Source: Nitrospiraceae bacterium (lineage in GTDB: Bacteria > Nitrospirota > Nitrospiria > Nitrospirales > UBA8639). From it: DNA of 5,395 bases. The stretch spans positions 1-5,395 of the forward strand of contig DOFS01000506.1 in the NCBI GenBank assembly GCA_003523945.1, written 5' to 3'. Both the position numbers and the translations under genes were made by a program. Positions within the stretch are counted from its first letter, which is position 1, and every line of letters starts with the position of its first letter. Shown one piece after another: positions 1 to 5,395 of this stretch. Under the pieces are notes generated by a model that searched no databases, was not told the DNA's origin, and was given only the letters and a program-made list of their open reading frames with translations.

Positions 1-11
1 ACGGGGCGTCC

Positions 12-71
12 ATGGTTTTGGGTCCTTTTGCCGAAACAAAAGGACCTCGCCGTACGGGGGCGAAACCCCGT
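12..71. repeat. Dispersed REP-like intergenic repeat, copy 1 (two hairpins)
   Basis: There are two consecutive inverted repeats. The first is a perfect 10-bp stem, GGTCCTTTTG at 21-30 and CAAAAGGACC at 37-46, with loop CCGAAA. The second is a 6-bp stem, ACGGGG at 54-59 and CCCCGT at 66-71, with loop GCGAAA. Bases 12-43 recur in the same orientation at 4958-4989 with two differences (positions 25 and 37). Paired hairpins plus a second intergenic copy are typical of REP-type dispersed elements. The first stem could also act as a transcription terminator for a gene lying left of the window, but no T-run follows it. Confidence 0.7.
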
Positions 72-450
72 CCCCCCCTCTTGAAATCTCAAGGCCAATT
101 CTCGAGTCAAAACTAGAGCAATCATAAAATCATCGGAACTTCAAAAGAAATTTCCTCAATTCTGGTTGCTAGAATGTAGAACAATCGCCCTCGAAATTTC
201 GTATTTGCCATTAAAAAGTGTACAGATTTCAACCACAAATTTTTTTCTGTACTTAATTCAATCTCTGAGATACATTTCCAGATAGTAACCTTGGTCCATC
301 ATGACAAACTATTTGACATAATCTGCAGTATCCCCAGACAGTTCTATGCCCCTAACTGAACAGGCCAAAAATCGGCAAAGCGTTGGATCTTTTCTACGTC
401 AACGACAACGATCATAGCTAGTTCCAAAGTGCCGCACCGAAAGGCACAAC
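72..450. other. AT-rich gene-free stretch upstream of the operon
   Basis: I see no coding region, tRNA or known RNA here. The stretch is visibly richer in A and T than the operon, with several homopolymer tracts (for example a T-run around 240-246). It should contain the operon promoter. A TTGACA hexamer lies at 313-318, but no good -10 box follows at 16-18 bases, so no promoter is called. A loose inverted repeat (CTCGAGT at 102-108 and ACTAGAG at 113-119, one mismatch) is too weak to call an operator. Confidence 0.4.
429..447 (+). promoter_or_regulatory. Possible hairpin covering the ribosome binding site of the 73-codon frame
   Basis: GTGCC at 429-433 pairs perfectly with GGCAC at 443-447 around a 9-base loop. 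The right arm and loop end contain the GAAAGG (439-444) that would be the ribosome binding site for the ATG at 451. If this forms in RNA it would hide that site. A 5-bp stem is short and can arise by chance. Confidence 0.2.
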
Positions 451-672
451 ATGCTGGTAAAAAAAGCTACAAGAAAGTTTTTTCTGCCACACCTGGTTTC
501 TCAGCGAAGCAGTCACTTCAAGCCACTCAAAAACACACCCAACAGCAACGCATCCCGAACATTTGAGGATCCAAAATCCGGCCTCGTCGCGGTTAAAGGC
601 AGCATCTCCTCGCTGATGAATAATGTCGGCATTTCAGGTATGATGCAACCCGAAAGACGAAAGAGGCGTTGA
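451..672 (+). CDS. Doubtful small basic protein, 73 residues, upstream of the ATPase
   Basis: I do not recognise this protein. In favour of it being real: an ATG with GAAAGG six bases upstream, and a TGA stop one base before the ATPase ATG (674), a spacing compatible with termination-reinitiation. It is strongly basic at both ends (Lys-Lys-Ala-Thr-Arg-Lys near the start, Arg-Arg-Lys-Arg-Arg at the C-terminus) and rich in Ser and Asn. It has no signal peptide, membrane segment or known motif. Against it: it is short, its codon use shows no clear bias, and the described IetAS systems are two-gene systems. It may be a chance frame, a translated leader, or a small accessory or regulatory protein. 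Confidence 0.27.
   Translation: MLVKKATRKFFLPHLVSQRSSHFKPLKNTPNSNASRTFEDPKSGLVAVKGSISSLMNNVGISGMMQPERRKRR
661..666 (+). promoter_or_regulatory. Ribosome binding site of the ATPase gene
   Basis: AAGAGG lies seven bases before the ATG at 674 and matches five of six positions of AGGAGG. It fixes the ATPase start at 674 and sits inside the last codons of the doubtful upstream frame. Confidence 0.65.
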
Positions 673-673
673 A

Positions 674-1705
674 ATGGCAAGTGCAGAACAATTGAAGGCT
701 TTGATTAAATCGCACATCAACCAAGATGAAGGACAGTTTTACTCTGTAGCAATGCAGGTGGCTGCCCACGAGGCCAAGGTGGGGCATGGGAGCCTCGCCG
801 TAGAGCTTCGCGACATGATCGATGCCGCAAAGACCAGACTTTCATCCAATGAGTCGGGCAAGCTCATCCCTCTCGCTAAGCCTCGTGGCGAACTGGCCAA
901 TCTTTTAAGAGTGACGTATCCAAATTTTCGACTTCTGGATTTGGTGTTGGACGATAGGGCCTTGTCACAACTTCAGCAGGTTATTAAAGAGCAACGTCTT
1001 TTTGCTCGAATTCGCGAACATGGATTGGCGCCGCGCAGAAAACTATTGCTGGTTGGACCTCCTGGGACAGGAAAGACCATGACAGCATCGGTATTAGCTG
1101 GTGAACTGGGCATTCCTCTTTTCTTAGTACGGCTTGATTCCCTTATTACCAAATTTATGGGGGAAACCGCAGCCAAACTTCGTCAGGTATTTGACTCGGT
1201 AACCGACATGCGAGGCGTTTATTTTTTTGATGAATTTGATGCCATCGGTTCGCAGCGTGGTTTAGCAAACGATGTCGGAGAGATCCGCCGAGTGTTAAAT
1301 AGTTTCCTGCAAATGATCGAAGACGACCAATCCAATAGCTTGATTGTGGCTGCAACAAATCACCCCGAAATACTAGACTACGCACTGTTCCGACGTTTCG
1401 ATGATGTGATCGAATTCAAACTTCCCACGCCTGATCAGATTACTGGGCTCATAAAAAGCCGACTTGGAAGCTTCCTACCGAAACGTTTAGCGATGAAGGA
1501 CGTAGTCGCCAGAGCCAAGGGATTGAGCTGTGCGGAAATTTGTCGTGCCGTGGATGGTGCCATCAAAGAAGCGATCATGCATAATCAGCGACTAGTAAAG
1601 GGTGCAAGCCTAATTCACATGCTTGAGGAAAGACGGCTAATCACTGGCAAGGTGGTCTGGAAGAAGAGGATGACCTCAGGCAATGCCGGAACAACCAAGC
1701 GATAA
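674..1705 (+). CDS. ietA: AAA+ ATPase, IetA-like partner of the subtilase
   Basis: This is a classic AAA-family ATPase of 343 residues with one ATPase domain. Residues 1-80 form a mostly helical N-terminal region without a known motif. Walker A is GPPGTGKT at 128-135. The aromatic-hydrophobic-glycine pore-loop pattern FMG is at 161-163. Walker B is VYFFDEFD at 182-189, with Asp186 and Glu187. Sensor 1 Asn229 lies in VAATNH. Arginine-finger candidates are Arg240 and Arg241. A sensor-2-like GLSCAEI lies at 283-289. All residues needed for ATP binding and hydrolysis are present. There is no signal peptide or membrane segment, so it is cytoplasmic and not FtsH, although generic annotation may use that name. 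It overlaps the protease gene by 23 bases. AAA ATPase followed by S8 protease is the order of the IetA/IetS pair of pTiC58, where the ATPase is the protective partner. Whether it restrains, activates or feeds the protease is inference. The AAA+ assignment is very secure and the ietA name is fairly secure. Confidence 0.88.
   Translation: MASAEQLKALIKSHINQDEGQFYSVAMQVAAHEAKVGHGSLAVELRDMIDAAKTRLSSNESGKLIPLAKPRGELANLLRVTYPNFRLLDLVLDDRALSQLQQVIKEQRLFARIREHGLAPRRKLLLVGPPGTGKTMTASVLAGELGIPLFLVRLDSLITKFMGETAAKLRQVFDSVTDMRGVYFFDEFDAIGSQRGLANDVGEIRRVLNSFLQMIEDDQSNSLIVAATNHPEILDYALFRRFDDVIEFKLPTPDQITGLIKSRLGSFLPKRLAMKDVVARAKGLSCAEICRAVDGAIKEAIMHNQRLVKGASLIHMLEERRLITGKVVWKKRMTSGNAGTTKR
1665..1670 (+). 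promoter_or_regulatory. Ribosome binding site of the protease gene, inside the ATPase gene
   Basis: AGAGGA lies 12 bases before the ATG at 1683, a somewhat long spacing, within the last codons of the ATPase. A closer AGG at 1678-1680 is too near the start to serve. The ATG at 1670 is in the ATPase frame and does not start the protease. The weak arrangement fits translational coupling. Confidence 0.4.
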
Positions 1706-4181
1706 ACGACCACATTTCGTTCTCACCAATACATCCAAATCTAAACCATTTACGGCACATGGTGGCGGAGGCTCAGAACCACCACCTGAACTACCACGAG
1801 CTCAGCACGGTTTCGCCCTTCAGACCCAATTACAAGCCTTGCAGCCCATAGCTGAGGCCGCAGCTGCAAATCAGGCAGCGCTGGAATTGGAAAGCGATTT
1901 GGGTCTACAAATCCATTTTGCCAGCCCTCCTGGTGTCGAGCTTGCCTTCGAAAGTTTGGCAAATGATTCCCAGAAGATTGAATTGCTCAGTGTGCGGCAA
2001 GATGGTGATAGCACTTACGCCAACGTCTTCGTTCCAGACGGGAAACTCAAACATTTTGAGAAATACGTCGCTGACTACTTAGCGGAGAAGAAGAAAAGCA
2101 ACGGCGATGCTAACGATCACAAATCACTTATTAATACGATTGCATCGATTCGCGCTGCAGAACTTCGCGCTCTTTGGACGGATGACCCCGAACTATTTCC
2201 ACAATCAGTAGACGAAGAGTTCTGGTGGGAAATCTGGCTTCCCATCCGTGGTCAACGGAACCGAGTCGTGGCCGACTTCCGAAAGTTGGCAACGCTCGCG
2301 AATTGTACCGTCAGCAATCATCAAGTGAACTTTCCTGAACGAACGGTCTTGCTAATGTTCGGCTCCCACCAGCAGCTATCCCAATCGGCATTGGCACTGA
2401 ATTGCGTAGCCGAACTGCGTCGAGCTAAAGACACAGCAGAGTTTTTCGATGGCATGGCTCGCGAAGAGCAGCAAGAATGGTTAGACGACACACTCGGTCG
2501 ACTTTCAATGGCGAGCGACGATGATTCAACGCCAAGAGTTTGCTTATTGGATTCCGGCGTTAATCGCGGACATCCACTCCTTGCTGTACTGCTTAATGCC
2601 AATGACCTTCATACAATCAAGCCCGCCTGGGGAACCGATGACCAGGCTAATCATGGGACTGGGGTAGCAGGTCTAGCTGGGTTCGGTGATCTTGTTGAAG
2701 TACTAGCCTCTGCGATACCTATTGCAGTGTCGCACCGACTCGAATCAGTCAAGCTCATCCCACAAGACGGTGCCAACGAGGGCGATGCGAAGCTCCACGC
2801 CTATCTCTTTGGAGAGGCGGTCAGTCGCCCAGAGATTTCAGCTCCGGATCGGCCAAGGATTTTTTCGTCCGCCGTAACTGCTTCGGATTACCGTGATAGA
2901 GGCCGTCCTTCATCATGGTCGGCAACGGTCGACCGGCTTGCTTCGGACGCTGATGGTGCAGGGCAGTTTCCTCGTCTGTTTGTCTTGTCCGCAGGTAATA
3001 CACGCGACCCTGCGGCCTGGCTTAATTATCCGGATAGCCTCGCTACAAATCTGATCCACGATCCAGGGCAGGCGTGGAATGCGTTGACCGTCGGCGCCTG
3101 CACTGCAAAGACGGAGACTGAGGTGACCACGCTTGGGGCTGTTGCTCAGGCAGGTGGGCCGAGTCCGTCCACAACAACGTCAAGAACTTGGGATGCCGTC
3201 TGGCCATTGAAGCCAGACATTGTGTTTGAAGGTGGCAATATAGGAAAAGACACCCTGGGCGCTGTGAGGGTCCCGAGCCTTGATTTATTGACAACTCATT
3301 ACCGTCCTCAGGAACGGCTATTCACAACTATCAATGGGACCAGCGCCGCATCTGCGCTATGCGCTCGTATGGCGGCGCAACTCATGGCAGCCTACCCGAA
3401 TTCGCGACCCGAGACGATTCGCGCGCTCATTGTGCATTCGGCTGAGTGGACGGATGTTATGCGGAAAATGTACTTGCCAGGCAATAACGGGGCAACAAAG
3501 ACCGACTTCGTCCACCTCATCCGGCACTGTGGATGGGGTATACCTAATTTGAATCAGGCGCTCTGGAGTGCAGGTAACTCACTCACGTTGATAGTTGAAG
3601 ACGTTGTGCATCCCTACAAGAAGGTCACGGGAAAAGGCATCAAGACTAGAGATATGAATCTTCACGCATTGCCGTGGCCGAAAGATCAACTACAAGCATT
3701 GCAGGATGCCAAAGTGCAGATGCGAGTCACCCTATCTTACTTTATCGAACCAAACCCCTCGGCCCGAGGTACGGCGTCAAAGTTCTACTACCCTTCACAT
3801 CGGCTGCGATTTGATGTGCAACGACCGTTGGATGCATCTACGGAAGACTTTGTGGCCCGTATCAATGCTGCTGCAGGCCGCGAAGACGAAGGAGACCCGA
3901 TTAATCCAAAAGATCCAGATTGGCGGCTTGGTGACCGGTTACGCCATCGTGGCTCCTTGCATCAAGATATCTGGGAAGGTACGGCAGCTGAACTTGCCAG
4001 CCGTGGTTTTATCGCTGTGTATCCCTCAAATGGCTGGTGGCGAACGCGTCCCGCGCTAGAACGATACGGCCTTCCTGCACACTATAGTCTCATTGTCTCA
4101 ATCCGGACAGAGCAAACTGAGATTGATCTATATACAGCCATTGCCAATCAAATTGCCGCTGCTGTTACAGTCGAGCACTGA
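1683..4181 (+). CDS. ietS: Subtilisin-like (S8) serine protease, IetS-like effector
   Basis: This is an 832-residue intracellular subtilase. The catalytic set is complete and in subtilisin order: Asp290 in LLDSG, His324 in HGTGVAG, oxyanion Asn439 in LSAGN, and Ser554 in NGTSAAS. The catalytic domain spans roughly residues 283-585. About 280 residues precede it. These include a Gly4 stretch at 27-30 and a following Pro-rich, HG..L..QL-like segment (about 33-52) that I recall from other large bacterial S8 proteases of this type. The C-terminal region (about 630-832) contains a beta-rich stretch (RVTLSYFIEPNP, 681-692) and a conserved-looking end (YSLIVSIRT...DLYT). There is no signal peptide or transmembrane helix, unlike secreted subtilisins, so it should act in the cytoplasm. 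It starts inside the ATPase gene (23-base overlap), which implies coupled synthesis. By analogy with pTiC58 IetS it is the toxic or abortive effector, cleaving an unknown substrate. No truncation or frameshift is seen. Confidence 0.88.
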   Translation: MPEQPSDKRPHFVLTNTSKSKPFTAHGGGGSEPPPELPRAQHGFALQTQLQALQPIAEAAAANQAALELESDLGLQIHFASPPGVELAFESLANDSQKIELLSVRQDGDSTYANVFVPDGKLKHFEKYVADYLAEKKKSNGDANDHKSLINTIASIRAAELRALWTDDPELFPQSVDEEFWWEIWLPIRGQRNRVVADFRKLATLANCTVSNHQVNFPERTVLLMFGSHQQLSQSALALNCVAELRRAKDTAEFFDGMAREEQQEWLDDTLGRLSMASDDDSTPRVCLLDSGVNRGHPLLAVLLNANDLHTIKPAWGTDDQANHGTGVAGLAGFGDLVEVLASAIPIAVSHRLESVKLIPQDGANEGDAKLHAYLFGEAVSRPEISAPDRPRIFSSAVTASDYRDRGRPSSWSATVDRLASDADGAGQFPRLFVLSAGNTRDPAAWLNYPDSLATNLIHDPGQAWNALTVGACTAKTETEVTTLGAVAQAGGPSPSTTTSRTWDAVWPLKPDIVFEGGNIGKDTLGAVRVPSLDLLTTHYRPQERLFTTINGTSAASALCARMAAQLMAAYPNSRPETIRALIVHSAEWTDVMRKMYLPGNNGATKTDFVHLIRHCGWGIPNLNQALWSAGNSLTLIVEDVVHPYKKVTGKGIKTRDMNLHALPWPKDQLQALQDAKVQMRVTLSYFIEPNPSARGTASKFYYPSHRLRFDVQRPLDASTEDFVARINAAAGREDEGDPINPKDPDWRLGDRLRHRGSLHQDIWEGTAAELASRGFIAVYPSNGWWRTRPALERYGLPAHYSLIVSIRTEQTEIDLYTAIANQIAAAVTVEH

Positions 4182-4197
4182 GGCTTCCTTTTTTTTT
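4168..4197 (+). terminator. Weak terminator candidate at the protease stop
   Basis: A run of nine T (4189-4197) follows the TGA stop (4179-4181) after seven bases. Only weak hairpins precede it: CAGT at 4168-4171 with ACTG at 4177-4180, or alternatively GAGC at 4173-4176 with GCTT at 4183-4186. The T-run is convincing and the stem is not, so termination here may be partial. Confidence 0.3.
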
Positions 4198-4253
4198 ACC
4201 CATACCTTCACCGGCGATTTCTGTCCCATATCTTTTGTAACGACTATCTTTAA

Positions 4254-4293
4254 CTTTTTGGTTCAATCAGATCAACCTCCAAAAAGGCATTTT
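4254..4293 (+). terminator. Inverted repeat, possible terminator of the operon
   Basis: CTTTTTGG at 4254-4261 is perfectly complementary to CCAAAAAG at 4279-4286 across a 17-base loop. A short TTTT follows at 4290-4293. The stem is AT-rich with a large loop, so it would be a modest terminator. Its position 70 bases past the protease stop supports the reading. Confidence 0.3.
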
Positions 4294-4294
4294 A

Positions 4295-4304
4295 GGGAAT
4301 TCCC
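4295..4304. repeat. 10-bp perfect palindrome
   Basis: GGGAATTCCC is a perfect palindrome just after the inverted repeat at 4254-4286. It could bind a dimeric protein or be chance. Nothing around it assigns a role. Confidence 0.3.
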
Positions 4305-4851
4305 AGGGTGTGCAACAAAAAATTCTGGCAGTACATTCAACAAAAATATCAACCGGTCCGCCTCCGCATTAGGTAAAACCTAGCAGAGCGTTCCACTTGG
4401 GATCGGTTGCATAGACAAGGCATACGCCCTTCGCCCCCGTCCCCAATCCTACTTCTTGGGGTCACTTCTTGAGTTCAAGTCTGGCTATACAACGTCTTGA
4501 CTGCCTTGTCTTAGTAGCTCCAGGGCAACGGGTTCTCTCCCCCTGTTTCTATTGGAAAAACTTTGTGTGGGCGTGGAAGGGAATTCTGCTTTTCTGTTTT
4601 CTCTGATCTCGATCGGTTGAGAAAAGAAGATGAATCCCCGATAGAAAATGTCGGGGATGACAGAGGGAGGATGGTTTTTCGCTGGACCTATGTAATTTCG
4701 CTTGGGGCACAGATCCTTCACCTTCGGCTCAGATTGACAAAGAGCAGTCAGAGTTAAGTCCTTTATTCACACATCACTCCACCTTAAACCTGTACTCCGA
4801 ACTCTTTCCCTCCCATTATTACCCAATACGGATGCCTGGCGGCTCACCCTA
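4305..4851. other. Gene-free stretch downstream of the operon
   Basis: I see no convincing gene, tRNA or other RNA. The longest frames (4563-4757 on + and 4485-4721 on -) are under 80 codons, run through the hairpin repeat at 4634-4658, and show no domain or good ribosome binding site. A second possible stem, TTTTCTC at 4597-4603 and GAGAAAA at 4619-4625, lies just before that repeat. The stretch looks like decayed or non-coding spacer. Confidence 0.45.
4634..4658. repeat. REP-like hairpin
   Basis: ATCCCCGA at 4634-4641 pairs perfectly with TCGGGGAT at 4651-4658 around a 9-base loop. The stem is GC-rich, intergenic and followed by GACAGAGGGAGG, not a T-run, so it is more like a dispersed repeat than a terminator. 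Only one copy is present in the window. Confidence 0.5.
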
Positions 4852-4932
4852 GAAGTGAACGCTCGAATGAAACGGCGAACCTTTTCTGAGCCTTGCGAGT
4901 TGGTCCGGCCTCCTGAATGCGGCGTTCACTTC
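4852..4932. repeat. Inverted repeat, 11-bp arms, left half of composite element
   Basis: GAAGTGAACGC at 4852-4862 is the exact reverse complement of GCGTTCACTTC at 4922-4932, enclosing 59 bases. The enclosed segment includes CCTTTTCTGAG (4880-4890), which recurs as a direct repeat at 4990-5000 inside the adjacent element. Together with 4942-5033 this makes a structured unit of about 180 bases with no gene. Confidence 0.55.
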
Positions 4933-4941
4933 ATCGAATGT

Positions 4942-5033
4942 GGCAGACGAGGCATCAATGGTTTTGGGTCTTTTTGCCGAAAGAAAAGGCCTTTTCTGAG
5001 TCGGGCGGAAGGAACCTCGTCTGCCGGGACGAG
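4942..5033. repeat. Inverted repeat enclosing copy 2 of the dispersed repeat
   Basis: GGCAGACGAGG at 4942-4952 is the exact reverse complement of CCTCGTCTGCC at 5015-5025. Between the arms lies the second copy of the left-end repeat (4958-4989; 30 of 32 bases match 12-43) and a 16-bp perfect palindrome (4982-4997). The right arm also forms a second small hairpin, CTCGTC at 5016-5021 with GACGAG at 5028-5033. The two-hairpin layout parallels copy 1, but the first stem of copy 1 is disrupted here by extra sequence around 4990-5014. Confidence 0.65.
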
Positions 5034-5395
5034 ACCAGGCAATTTCCTTGATGAGGGCTGATGGCAACGGGAAGGTGGGAGCCCACAAGCTACTCTCGGA
5101 CATTAGGGATCAAAGGGAAAGCCGCTTGGCATTTGAGTCGTTGAAATTTCTCGAGAGCCTATTGCGCTCTATCAAATCTTGAAATTTGAAGGTATGGTAG
5201 GCAGTGAAGGCGAAGCGAAGGCGATGGGGGCTGCGGGCCAGGTCCTGCTCAATGAAAAAGTCGGCATTCACACGCGAATACTGGCCGGTGCTACGATCGC
5301 GTTCGCTCATGAAAAAATTCGAATCCAACTCTCACCAATTCGTGGGACAGAGAACCATGAAGTCACGGGAACACAGACATGAACAATAATTATTG
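5034..5395. other. Right end, no recognisable gene
   Basis: Only short overlapping frames occur here: 5179-5382 (TTG start) and 5204-5389 (GTG start) on +, and 5110-5328 on -. None has a good ribosome binding site or a motif I recognise. TTGAAATTT appears twice (5141-5149 and 5179-5187). The overlapping frames in one GC-richer block (about 5190-5370) could reflect a remnant of a coding or repeated sequence, but I cannot identify it. Confidence 0.35.

Noticed and set aside
313..318. TTGACA as the -35 box of the operon promoter
   Set aside because: No acceptable -10 hexamer occurs 16-18 bases downstream (about 335-341 reads CAGACAG-like). One perfect hexamer in AT-rich DNA is expected by chance.
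674..1705. FtsH or another membrane AAA protease
   Set aside because: There is no transmembrane segment and no HEXXH zinc site. The protein ends shortly after the AAA lid.
3334..4059. Two frames (3334-3552 and 3706-4059, +) inside the protease gene
   Set aside because: They overlap the well-supported protease in another frame, have no motifs and are shadows of it.
4465..4490. GAGTTCAAGTC resembling a tRNA T-arm
   Set aside because: The bases on either side do not form the 5-bp T-stem, and no acceptor, D or anticodon arms fit around it.
4563..4757. 64-codon frame on +
   Set aside because: It runs through the hairpin repeat at 4634-4658 and has no convincing ribosome binding site or domain.
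12..4989. CRISPR array or IS element ends
   Set aside because: There are only two repeat copies 4.9 kb apart in direct orientation, with no regular spacers, no transposase and no visible target-site duplication.
4852..5033. Integron attC site
   Set aside because: The arms do not carry the RYYYAAC/GTTRRRY core sites at the expected ends, and no integrase or cassette array is present.
5110..5328. 72-codon frame on -
   Set aside because: It overlaps two equally long frames on the other strand and shows no recognisable family signature, so coding is unsupported.

Overview
The window holds one clear two-gene operon on the + strand, flanked by gene-poor, repeat-bearing DNA. The operon encodes a 343-residue AAA+ ATPase (674-1705) and an 832-residue cytoplasmic subtilisin-like (S8) serine protease (1683-4181), overlapping by 23 bases. 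Gene order, sizes and motifs match the IetA/IetS pair. That pair was described as a toxin-antitoxin-like stability module on the Agrobacterium tumour-inducing plasmid pTiC58 and later as an antiphage defence system (Iet). The system type is therefore known. The name here rests on architecture and motifs, not on a database search.

Layout: 1-71 is an intergenic repeat with two hairpins. 72-450 is an AT-rich stretch with no gene. 451-672 is a doubtful 73-codon reading frame that stops one base before the ATPase start. 674-4181 is the ATPase-protease operon. 4182-4304 holds a T-run after the protease stop, an inverted repeat and a short palindrome, any of which could end or mark the transcription unit. 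4305-4851 has no convincing gene but carries one REP-like hairpin. 4852-5033 is a composite of nested inverted repeats containing a second copy of the left-end repeat in the same orientation (30 of 32 bases identical). 5034-5395 has only short overlapping frames with no recognisable domain.

Likely joint function: both proteins lack signal peptides and membrane segments, so they should meet in the cytoplasm. All expected ATPase motifs and the full Asp-His-Asn-Ser protease set are intact. The overlap suggests translational coupling. By analogy with IetAS, the protease would be the harmful effector and the ATPase would restrain, load or gate it. The sequence does not show which.

Organism: a bacterium of moderate GC content, probably Gram-negative. 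The TTTTGGGTC...GCCGAAA...AAAAGG intergenic repeat reminds me of dispersed repeats in Verrucomicrobiota (Opitutae/Puniceicoccales), but this is memory only and tentative. The same-orientation repeats on both sides and the gene-free surroundings fit a defence cassette sitting in a variable region.
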